A program made the translations under genes and the position numbers. This document shows, piece after piece, positions 42,981-51,145 of a stretch of 64,000 nt of DNA. The first letter of the stretch is position 1. The number at the start of each line of letters is the position of its first letter. This DNA is from an uncultured Parabacteroides sp. (GTDB lineage Bacteria > Bacteroidota > Bacteroidia > Bacteroidales > Tannerellaceae), in the NCBI GenBank assembly GCA_910577325.1, contig CAJTMR010000005.1, positions 1-64,000 on the forward strand. Direction: 5' to 3'. Under the pieces are notes generated by a model, which saw nothing but the letters and a program-made list of their open reading frames with translations, ran no database searches and was not told the DNA's origin.

Positions 42981-45479
42981 TTACTGTTGATAGCGCGTCG
43001 ACTCAGTCACATCTTTCACACAGCGTAACAACCCTTGACCTTTTTTCCTCGGAAATCCGGCCGTACGAGGCCCCATTCCGGTATAAGAATCACCGGAATA
43101 GAAATCTTGCATCATCACAAAAGCATTTGCCGGTGTCGTATTCGGGGAAGTACTGGACGACCAGTATAATTTGCTCAAATCATACGGAAGTACGGCTGTC
43201 CCTCCCGGCCACACATAGTTGATATTCGTAATATTCTTAGTTATAGTACTGGCATCTCCCCAGAGAGGAGCGAATCCCGTATACATTTGGGTCATACGAG
43301 GCAACCGTGGAGTTGATACGGATATATTCGTTCCGCTTCCGGTTACTGCGTACGTATAATTCGGATTTACCGATGTTGTTCCTCCCACGCCTGCTCCCAT
43401 TACCCAAAGTTGCATCAACTCCAATGAAGTAGGGACACGCCATGTACCCTGATCTTTCTTATCGCTACGTTCGTAATAAGCGTTACAGCCCGTACGGGTC
43501 GCATTGACGGTAGGCGTGGCCGGATCCGCGCCTACAGGAGTAACGTATCCTACAGCCTCGTACCAGTTCATCGTATAGCGGGTAGCAGCATTATTGACAA
43601 CCGGATTACCATCCTTGTCACAATCGTTCTTTGCAACCCGGATCAACATGTAAGGCTTACGCACGGTATGATAATTAGAAGTCAATGCCTCATAAGGCGC
43701 ACCTGTACGCAGGGAGATAGACACGATTCCCCTCGGCTGAGTACCGATTACCCCTCCGTAATTCCACATTTCCTGATTTACGATAACAGGGAGCGTGCCA
43801 CTCTGAAAATAAGGATAAGTTTTGATATTGGGGGCCGTCTGAATCGGATAATACACCGGATTTCCAGGCGTAGACACCCCGGCCACTTCAAACCGGAATG
43901 TACGGTCTGGCTCCATTAAGCAACGAGGATACCCCATTGTACCGGTGCTGGCATACGTCTGCGCTTCCCCAAAGTTAGCGTACGATATGGCACGGGCATA
44001 TTGGTTCGCATTGCTTGTCCCGTCGATCAACTGCGTAGAGCTCCAGTACAACCCGGCCGGATAGCTGCGGGAATTGAAATAAATATTAATCATCTGAATA
44101 TGATTCTGCGAAGGCAGATAGTAGATGGTTTTCGTCACATCGGTAAGCGAAATACCTTTTTCCAAATTCAATTTCCAACAGGCGTTAATCGCCTTTATAA
44201 TCGGCGATGAGCCATTGAGAAAGGTTACACCCCGCCCTTCGGAATATTCATTTTCAGGATGGATATTCGCATTGCTGGATGCGAAAGGTATAAGAATATT
44301 CTGATAAGGACTTTCCATCCCCCAGAAGCGGGAATCAGACGGATCTATGGTATAAGCAAACCCGCCTTTTCCCCACGGATACTCTTCATCCTTATGGGTT
44401 GTCAGGTCTGTCACGATGCGCCACGAAGCCTCGTCGGCTCCTCCTCTGCCCGTAAGTGTCAGCGTAGCTTGATACCATACATTCCGTTTCACGTCAAAAT
44501 TATTCCACAAATTGCCGTTGAGTCCGATACCCAGATAAACCCGATAGGTTACCAGCCCGTCCCGTTCGCCGGCAGGCAAAGTGGAACGATATTCGCAAGT
44601 TACCTCTATATAGGAACACTGTGCCGGCTTTACCGGTATCTGTGTTTTCGAGGAAGTGCATTCCTCTCCGGGAACATTCGTAGGCAAAGGTCTTGTTCCT
44701 TGCATATTTTCAACCATATAAAGAGGAGTTGCATAATTATGGGGAAGATGGTTCCCTGTCGGATCGACCGGTTCCAAATTACCATTATTTACCGTAATAT
44801 TGTCGCCATCCACAAACGTCGTAGTCGATACCGTAGGAGAGTTTGGCGCGATATAGCTAAACACTTTCGGCACATTCTTCAGTTGGATGGAACGAACCGT
44901 CACGATCGTGCTGGCCTCAAGGGCAGTCTTGTCGATCACAACGGTCACCTTGGCCGTCAGCCGTTCGAGACTTATTTTCCCCAGATCATATATCGCATTT
45001 GTCGTCCCAGCCGGGAAGTTAATATTCAAAATGCCGGTTATAGCCGACATCGGGACACGGGTACCGGACAGGAAGTCTGTTCCTGAAGACATTGTCTTTT
45101 TCAGGCTATTCAAGCCAGACAGATTAGAGACCGAACTGCCTAAAGCAGAACCAGCATTAGCTATAAAAGCGAAGATACGGCTACCGGACGTCCCGCTTAT
45201 CTGCATCGGAATCGAAATATTCGAGACTTCCGCGGAAGTGAAATACTTAAAAGAAACGACCTGCCCGTTTAGAGCGTCAAAAATAAAAACATTCAAATCG
45301 TTCACACTACCCTCATCCACATTCGGGAACAAAGAACGAGTCGCAACCGAACGTCCTTCCGCTTTAATCGTGAAGGTATAATCAACAGGGCCGGAAACTT
45401 CAGACACATGTTCTTCTATCTCATTCGTACAAGCCGAAAATACCATAACAAGCAATAATATACTCAATACCTGTTTCAT
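42981..45479 (-). CDS. Fimbrial tip adhesin-like lipoprotein (DUF4906 type)
   Basis: An 832-residue lipoprotein with lipobox MVFSAC (Cys17). Residues about 32-200 form a fimbrillin-type N-domain, with a dibasic-like TR (47-48, VATRSLF) where type V pilins are processed. Beyond about 375 there are two modules with the same order of motifs: YYLPS (453), YWSST (478), YPRC (517) and RVPTS (681), YWSSS (772), LLRCVKD (817). These resemble FGE/C-type-lectin-like folds. It is the last gene of the fimbria operon and the likely tip subunit that touches the target surface. The ligand is unknown. Confidence 0.8.
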   Translation of the reverse strand: MKQVLSILLLVMVFSACTNEIEEHVSEVSGPVDYTFTIKAEGRSVATRSLFPNVDEGSVNDLNVFIFDALNGQVVSFKYFTSAEVSNISIPMQISGTSGSRIFAFIANAGSALGSSVSNLSGLNSLKKTMSSGTDFLSGTRVPMSAITGILNINFPAGTTNAIYDLGKISLERLTAKVTVVIDKTALEASTIVTVRSIQLKNVPKVFSYIAPNSPTVSTTTFVDGDNITVNNGNLEPVDPTGNHLPHNYATPLYMVENMQGTRPLPTNVPGEECTSSKTQIPVKPAQCSYIEVTCEYRSTLPAGERDGLVTYRVYLGIGLNGNLWNNFDVKRNVWYQATLTLTGRGGADEASWRIVTDLTTHKDEEYPWGKGGFAYTIDPSDSRFWGMESPYQNILIPFASSNANIHPENEYSEGRGVTFLNGSSPIIKAINACWKLNLEKGISLTDVTKTIYYLPSQNHIQMINIYFNSRSYPAGLYWSSTQLIDGTSNANQYARAISYANFGEAQTYASTGTMGYPRCLMEPDRTFRFEVAGVSTPGNPVYYPIQTAPNIKTYPYFQSGTLPVIVNQEMWNYGGVIGTQPRGIVSISLRTGAPYEALTSNYHTVRKPYMLIRVAKNDCDKDGNPVVNNAATRYTMNWYEAVGYVTPVGADPATPTVNATRTGCNAYYERSDKKDQGTWRVPTSLELMQLWVMGAGVGGTTSVNPNYTYAVTGSGTNISVSTPRLPRMTQMYTGFAPLWGDASTITKNITNINYVWPGGTAVLPYDLSKLYWSSSTSPNTTPANAFVMMQDFYSGDSYTGMGPRTAGFPRKKGQGLLRCVKDVTESTRYQQ

Positions 45480-45487
45480 TTTAATCT

Positions 45488-46462
45488 TTAATTTAGTGCG
45501 GGAACAACTTCATTAATCTCCCATCCATTTATGGACAATGACACAATAATACCATGGTCGTTATCCGTTATATTGATATCAAAAACAAATGTATCTTCCC
45601 GATCAATGTCCTCTTGTGATGAATACTTCGGATTAAGTCTTATTTTCTCTATCATATCCAGATTATATATCGGCTCGGATGTCAACGGATTTTTAACAGT
45701 TATCATAGAACGATTCCCTATAACGAGCCGCATCATCCTGAGATTAGCTTCCAGTTTTCCCGCCTTCGTGGTAATCTGAAAGGGAACATATTTGAATATA
45801 CGGTATGCTTCATCAATGCTATTCTCAAATTTATACCGGCCATTGGCAGAAGTTATATATATATCCGGCACAAACGGAACATGCGCAAAGAGCTCCGTCC
45901 CTGTTATCCGGACTATTATGTTTTTTGTATTCTTCATCAAGTCGACATCCGTCACTTTACCCGTATCAAAGCTCGAAACAGCATTACCCTCATAACCGGC
46001 AAATAGATCGTCCGGAACCGCTTGCGGTACTACATAGCCAGCATCTCCCTCGGCATTGTCAAGCATCATGCGGAAATCACCAATCTCCGTCACTCCCTTC
46101 ACGAGCCCTCCGAACGGGTCCGCCCCGCTACCGACGGCTCCTGCCGAAAACATATTCAACCCGCCTCCATAAACGACAATCTGATAGTTTCCCTCCGGCA
46201 AAGGAACGGACATGACGTAATCATTGGTCAGGACATCGCCAGCCTCAGAGAACAGGCCTAAATACCGACCGCTTTCATCAAAAACATACACCTCAATTTC
46301 AGACACATCCGCTCCGAACAAATTTTCATACCGGTTATTAAGCGTATACCTGTACCGCAACGACAAAACACTATCCTTACAAGGCATGATATCTTCTCTT
46401 ATACAACCTTGCATACAGAACGAGAACAAGACGACCATTATATTTACAGATATACCTTTCAT
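45488..46462 (-). CDS. FimB/Mfa2-family fimbrial anchor subunit
   Basis: A 324-residue lipoprotein with lipobox CMQGC (Cys20). The N-domain YRYTLNNRYENLFGADVSEIEVYVF, noted here by its parts YRYTLNNRYE and EIEVYVFDESGRY, and LPEGNYQIVVYGGG are characteristic of FimB/Mfa2 anchors. These keep the fibre in the outer membrane and limit its length. Spacing is 8 bases to the tip gene and 32 bases to the fimbrillin gene, so the three form one operon. Confidence 0.88.
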   Translation of the reverse strand: MKGISVNIMVVLFSFCMQGCIREDIMPCKDSVLSLRYRYTLNNRYENLFGADVSEIEVYVFDESGRYLGLFSEAGDVLTNDYVMSVPLPEGNYQIVVYGGGLNMFSAGAVGSGADPFGGLVKGVTEIGDFRMMLDNAEGDAGYVVPQAVPDDLFAGYEGNAVSSFDTGKVTDVDLMKNTKNIIVRITGTELFAHVPFVPDIYITSANGRYKFENSIDEAYRIFKYVPFQITTKAGKLEANLRMMRLVIGNRSMITVKNPLTSEPIYNLDMIEKIRLNPKYSSQEDIDREDTFVFDINITDNDHGIIVSLSINGWEINEVVPALN

Positions 46463-46494
46463 AGACTTAATTACTTATACCCTCTCATGTTCTT

Positions 46495-47742
46495 TTACCA
46501 GACCGGAGCGATCGAGTTGATCGTCCAAGGCTTAACAGTAACCGTACAAGTGACGGTTATATTACCGTCATAAGGCTTATTTACAGCTTGCGCTTGTGTG
46601 AAAACCAGATTGTCAATGCGATATACATTCCCGCGTTTAAACTCCAGAATATTGGCATTGGTAGCGGCATCCTTATATTTGGTGACTACTACATACAAAG
46701 TCGTTGCTCCTTCCTGGTTGTTTTGATAAGTGACATCCGTAAGCTTCAAGATGATATGCGGGATATCTGCCGCCGGAGTTGTCTGACCGGAAGGAAGAGC
46801 TGCACTGGGGCACACCTGATAAGCCCAAGATTTATGGGGTGTCGTAGTCGGAATCGTTGTTGTGGCTCCATTCGTCTCATCCGGATAAAAAATCAATCCC
46901 GAACTTTGCGGCGTACAATAATCCACATACGCATTAGCCGTCCAGCCCGTAGGAGGTGCAATCGACCCACCCGCATAATAGGGGAAATTCACATTACTGG
47001 TAAAATAGCTGGCCCAATCGCTATTCCATCCGGACTGGTTCGCGATATTCACCGGAGCATTCAGATAAGGCGTGGCATCCAGACGCACATATTCATTCAC
47101 GTTATTCAAATATACCCCGGATAGCTTATAGCCTGTAATATCCGTATTAACCGGGTTCCCAACCGTCTTATCCTGACAAGTAACTTGTCCAATCTCGACA
47201 CGTGCCACAATCGGGACCAATTCGACCGATGCATTATATGTATTGCCGGAGACGAGAGTAAAAGCCGGACTCAAGCCTGACATAGGTACATTTTCGGCAT
47301 TCCCTTGCAGCCGGTCCAAACGTAACCGGGCGTCAGCACTGGTAGACCCTTCGACAGCGGGAAAGGCCTGACCGGCATCCGTCTTTATATTACCCATGAA
47401 ATACATATACTGCGAAACACTCGGAACACCCGTGATCGTAACCGTGTTTCCACTCGAGGCAGTTGTTTTCGAATTTGCCAGTATGCTTACTTCGCCAGCC
47501 GTAAGCCGACGTTGGAAAATACTGGTATTAGCGCCATCTAAAAAATAAATTTTCCCAGATCCTAATACAGCATATTCAGCAGTTCCCTTTCGATCGGTAA
47601 TACCTCTTGTAAACGCTTCCTGCTTCACGCTTAAAACAACGTTTTTACCTCCAGAAGAAAGGATATTTTCTACAGGTTCCTCTTTGCTACAGGAAGAGAG
47701 GATAGCAACTAAAACTGTTGCAAAAATCATTTTTCTAATCAT
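46495..47742 (-). CDS. Fimbrillin-family major fimbrial subunit
   Basis: A 415-residue lipoprotein with lipobox ILSSC (Cys18). The N-domain has two Arg-Gly sites early (AFTRGITDRKG) where an Arg-specific or trypsin-like protease could trim the donor-accepting pilin. The body is two transthyretin-like domains typical of FimA/Mfa1 (ELVPIVARVEIGQV at about 180; DITGYKLSGVYLNNVNEYV). It ends in the C-terminal strand TVTVKPWTINSIAPVW, which would complement the next subunit by strand exchange. First gene of the operon. Confidence 0.85.
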   Translation of the reverse strand: MIRKMIFATVLVAILSSCSKEEPVENILSSGGKNVVLSVKQEAFTRGITDRKGTAEYAVLGSGKIYFLDGANTSIFQRRLTAGEVSILANSKTTASSGNTVTITGVPSVSQYMYFMGNIKTDAGQAFPAVEGSTSADARLRLDRLQGNAENVPMSGLSPAFTLVSGNTYNASVELVPIVARVEIGQVTCQDKTVGNPVNTDITGYKLSGVYLNNVNEYVRLDATPYLNAPVNIANQSGWNSDWASYFTSNVNFPYYAGGSIAPPTGWTANAYVDYCTPQSSGLIFYPDETNGATTTIPTTTPHKSWAYQVCPSAALPSGQTTPAADIPHIILKLTDVTYQNNQEGATTLYVVVTKYKDAATNANILEFKRGNVYRIDNLVFTQAQAVNKPYDGNITVTCTVTVKPWTINSIAPVW

Positions 47743-47755
47743 AATTATATTTTTT

Positions 47756-47763
47756 CAAATTTA
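47756..47763 (-). promoter_or_regulatory. Candidate fimbria operon promoter
   Basis: TAAATTTG on the minus strand matches TAnnTTTG but lies only 14 bases before the ATG, implying a very short leader. No clear -33 box. Confidence 0.35.
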
Positions 47764-47949
47764 ATATTTAGGGACCCTGTTATAAAAAAACATTATTCAC
47801 GATATAAAGTTTTCATTTAAATCCATTTCCTTATGTTAATATTCTCATAACACACCCGATTTCAGCATTTCCCAAAAGAAGAACCCTTTTCCCCCTGCCT
47901 TTTCTTAAAATAATCCCCATCTCCGATACATTTTCCCCGAGACCTGTCG

Positions 47950-47957
47950 TATATTTG
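47950..47957 (+). promoter_or_regulatory. Promoter of the lnb gene
   Basis: TATATTTG matches TAnnTTTG. It lies 78 bases before the ATG at 48035. A T-rich stretch lies near the -33 position. Confidence 0.6.
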
Positions 47958-48034
47958 TCGTTTAATGATAAGAAAACAAAAACAACCGACTGGTATTTCC
48001 AAAGTATCTGCCGGGCAATTAAACAATAGAAGCA

Positions 48035-49459
48035 ATGGCAATCAAATTCAACGTACACAAAACTCCGCAACCGGACGACAGATCGGTCGTAAAACTCGAC
48101 AACGTAAACTTCCGTTGTTCGGAAAAAATGACAACAACCTGCCACATGCCGGAGGAACGCAAAATGAGAATGCTGGACTATCTGCACCGCCATGAAAGCA
48201 TCACGCCGATCATGTATACCAATTTGAATACCTGCTCCCGCTACCAGGCGAAAACAGACCTGAAAAAATATATCTTTCTACTTTCTCTTCTATTCACTTC
48301 TATCTCGTTCCAGGCACAACAGGCACAACTCAGCAAAGATGCCGAGATCAGTCTGCTGACCGTTTCGCCGTCGGAAGACGAAGTGTATACGGTTTACGGA
48401 CACACGGCTTTACGGGTAAAAGACCCGTCGCAAAAACTCGATGCCGTGTTTAATTACGGGATATTCGACTTCTCTAAACCTAATTTCATCTACCGGTTTG
48501 CAAAAGGGGAAACGGATTACAAGTTAGCCGCCCAATACACCCGCGATTTCATGATCGAATACGAGATGCGGGGAAGCGAGGTGACGGAACAAATCCTGAA
48601 TCTCGACTCCGCCGGTAAAGCCCGGATATGGGAAGCCTTGCTGATCAATAACCGGCCGGAAAACCGCGTGTACCGCTACAATTTCTTTTTCGACAACTGC
48701 GCGACACGCCCTGCCGCCATCATCGAAAAGCAGTCTGGAGGGAAAATCAATTATCACGCACCGTTCGAACAGCAGACATTCCGCGACCTGATCAACTATA
48801 GCACACGCAACAAACCGTGGCTTACGTTCGGATGCGATCTGGCATTGGGTAGCCCGACCGACCGGATCGCGACCATTCACGAAATGATGTTTCTTCCGCT
48901 TTATCTGAAAGAAGCATTCGGGGCTGCAACCATTACCGGCACAGACGGTTCCCAAAAGGAGCTGGTCAGCTCGACCGACACTCTGATCTCCGGCCTCACC
49001 GATGAGGCAAGGCCAGAGGCAGGCTTTTTCACGCCGCTCGTCTGTTGCTGGAGCTTTTTCTTACTCGTTCTGGCAATTACCTATATCGAATGGCACTGGA
49101 AAACTTATTTCAGAATTGTCGACTTTTTTTTGTTTTTCATAGCAGGCGTAGCAGGTGTCGTCCTGTTTTTCCTTTGCTTTGTTTCCACGCATCCGTGTAT
49201 CCGGCCCAATTGGAATATCATCTGGTTACAACCATTTGATCTGATAGCTGTTATTTTGTTTGCAGTAAAAAAGTTAAGAAAGGCTGCATATTATTATCAT
49301 TTTATTAACTTTGCGGCGCTTACGTTAATGCTGGCTGGCTGGTATTTCATTCCGCAGCACTTAAATACAGCATTTATCCCACTGGTAATGAGCCTTTGGC
49401 TACGTTCGGGGTATGGCGTTTACAGAAAAATATGGAATATCGGGTACGAAAAATACTAA
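48035..49459 (+). CDS. lnb: Lnb-type lipoprotein N-acyltransferase (DUF4105) with an N-terminal extension
   Basis: A 474-residue frame. Residues 1-76 look foreign: MAIKFNVHKTPQP resembles the start of HU-related DNA-binding proteins, and YLHRHESITPIMYTNLNTCS (49-68) reads as a helix-turn-helix. The signal peptide KKYIFLLSLLFTSISFQAQ starts at residue 77; the codon before it is CTG (48260), where ATG would be expected. The periplasmic Lnb domain follows (YGHTALRVKD with His123; FFFDNCATRP with Cys222), then five C-terminal helices. Lnb N-acylates outer-membrane lipoproteins in Bacteroides. The real start may be 48035, 48212 (second ATG) or CTG 48260. Confidence 0.85.
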   Translation: MAIKFNVHKTPQPDDRSVVKLDNVNFRCSEKMTTTCHMPEERKMRMLDYLHRHESITPIMYTNLNTCSRYQAKTDLKKYIFLLSLLFTSISFQAQQAQLSKDAEISLLTVSPSEDEVYTVYGHTALRVKDPSQKLDAVFNYGIFDFSKPNFIYRFAKGETDYKLAAQYTRDFMIEYEMRGSEVTEQILNLDSAGKARIWEALLINNRPENRVYRYNFFFDNCATRPAAIIEKQSGGKINYHAPFEQQTFRDLINYSTRNKPWLTFGCDLALGSPTDRIATIHEMMFLPLYLKEAFGAATITGTDGSQKELVSSTDTLISGLTDEARPEAGFFTPLVCCWSFFLLVLAITYIEWHWKTYFRIVDFFLFFIAGVAGVVLFFLCFVSTHPCIRPNWNIIWLQPFDLIAVILFAVKKLRKAAYYYHFINFAALTLMLAGWYFIPQHLNTAFIPLVMSLWLRSGYGVYRKIWNIGYEKY

Positions 49460-51033
49460 CATCGCTCATCGCAATTCTGGCAGCAACCAATCTGGAGGCT
49501 CAACAAAACACGCCCAAGTTGGTGGTGTGCATCACGGTCGACCAGTTGCGGGGCGACTACATAGAATATTTCTACAACACGTTCGGCGAACGCGGTTTTA
49601 AACGGTTGATGAATGAAGGACTGGTGTATAACAACATCCGGTTCGAATTTTCCGATATCGACGAAGCCAGTGCGTTTGCGACCTTATTCACAGGAAGCAA
49701 CCCGAACTTCAACGGAGTATCGGGAAAAAACATCTTCGATTTCGACAAGGAAAAAGAGGTCTCCGTCTTATACGACCCGGACTATCTCGGCAACTATACG
49801 AAAGAGCATTATTCTCCCCGGAAACTGATCAGTTCCACGATCGGAGACGAACTGAAAATCGCCTCCAAAGGAAGAAGCGATGTATATGCCATTGCCCCTA
49901 ATCCTGAAAGTGCAATCCTCTCCGCCGGACATGCGGCAAACGGTGCTTTCTGGATGGACGATTACAACGGGAAATGGGCAACGACCACCTATTATAAAGG
50001 GCTTCCTTGGTATGTGGATCGTTATAACAACGGCCCGGAATCCTTGTCGGCACGTTTGGAACAAATGACATGGACGCCGTCCCTGTCACCGGACAAATTC
50101 AACGCATTCCCGTATGTGCTGGATGAAATTCCCTTCAAATACACGTTCAAGGAAAACACAAATGAGTGTTTCTTCAATTTGAAGACCTCGCCTTTCATCA
50201 ATAAGGAGATCAACCGTCTGGCGCTCCAATTTCTCGAATACGGGGCTTTCGGCACGCGTTCGTGTCCGGATATGCTTGCCATCACATATTATGCGGGCAA
50301 CTATCGCGGCAATATGCACAAGGAATATACCCGCGAGATACAAGATACATACTACCAGTTGGATAAGGATCTGGAGCAATTGTTGGACAAGATCGACAAA
50401 AAGGTCGGACTGAACAACACGCTGATCGTCTTCACCGGTTCGGGATACTATAAGAGCGAAGAAGAATATGCCGACGGCATGCAACTGACGAACGGCGAGT
50501 TCCATCCGAAACGTTGTGTCGCCCTGCTCAATATGTACCTGATGGCACTTTACGGCCAGCACACGAATTGGGTAAAAGGATTCTATGACAACCAGATTTA
50601 CCTGAACCGCAAAGCAATAGAAGATGCGAAACTGGAACTGACCGCCATACAAGAGAAAGCAGCCCAATTCCTGCGCGAATTCAGCGGCGTACAGTTCGTT
50701 GCGACCGAGAATGTCCTCCGCACAGGCAACTGGAACGAGAAAACCTCCAAATATCTGCATGGTACGCATATTTCAAGCCGCGGAGACCTGATCATCGAGT
50801 TGCAGCCCGGATGGACTATCAACAACGACGATCCGAAAGCGAAAGTAAAAGTAATACGAAATAATGCTGTTATAACCCCGTTGGTATTTATGGGCAACGG
50901 TATCAAGCCGGAACATATCTACCGCGAAGTAAAAGCCACAGAGGTAGCCCCTACGGTAACCCATGTGCTGAGGATCAGGCCACCCAATGCCAGCAATTCT
51001 CTGCCGTTGACAGAACTCACGATTCCGCGGTAG
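49432..51033 (+). CDS. Alkaline-phosphatase-superfamily protein, probably non-catalytic
   Basis: A 533-residue exported protein, starting at MEYRVRKILT with a signal peptide ending NLEA-QQ; the frame overlaps the lnb end by 28 bases. The fold matches bacterial NPP/PafA-type phosphatases: ITVDQLRGDY (34-43), LFTGSNPNFNG (85-95), AGHAANGAFWMDDYNGKW and DLIIELQPGW. The first metal ligand Asp37 is kept, but the nucleophile segment TGxGHAT reads EASAFAT (78-84), the DYxGHxxGP block reads GNYRGNMHKE, and the ADHG metal motif reads TGSGYY (335-340). It is therefore likely a pseudoenzyme. It is translated with lnb and lies before secA. Confidence 0.82.
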   Translation: MEYRVRKILTSLIAILAATNLEAQQNTPKLVVCITVDQLRGDYIEYFYNTFGERGFKRLMNEGLVYNNIRFEFSDIDEASAFATLFTGSNPNFNGVSGKNIFDFDKEKEVSVLYDPDYLGNYTKEHYSPRKLISSTIGDELKIASKGRSDVYAIAPNPESAILSAGHAANGAFWMDDYNGKWATTTYYKGLPWYVDRYNNGPESLSARLEQMTWTPSLSPDKFNAFPYVLDEIPFKYTFKENTNECFFNLKTSPFINKEINRLALQFLEYGAFGTRSCPDMLAITYYAGNYRGNMHKEYTREIQDTYYQLDKDLEQLLDKIDKKVGLNNTLIVFTGSGYYKSEEEYADGMQLTNGEFHPKRCVALLNMYLMALYGQHTNWVKGFYDNQIYLNRKAIEDAKLELTAIQEKAAQFLREFSGVQFVATENVLRTGNWNEKTSKYLHGTHISSRGDLIIELQPGWTINNDDPKAKVKVIRNNAVITPLVFMGNGIKPEHIYREVKATEVAPTVTHVLRIRPPNASNSLPLTELTIPR

Positions 51034-51145
51034 GAACGCAAGGCGGTGCGTTTCTGCCACACCGCACATTATACATATTATTATATCACCTACGGACGTA
51101 CCGCCTACGTCCCGACTGACAGAAAATAAATAAAACAAATATATC

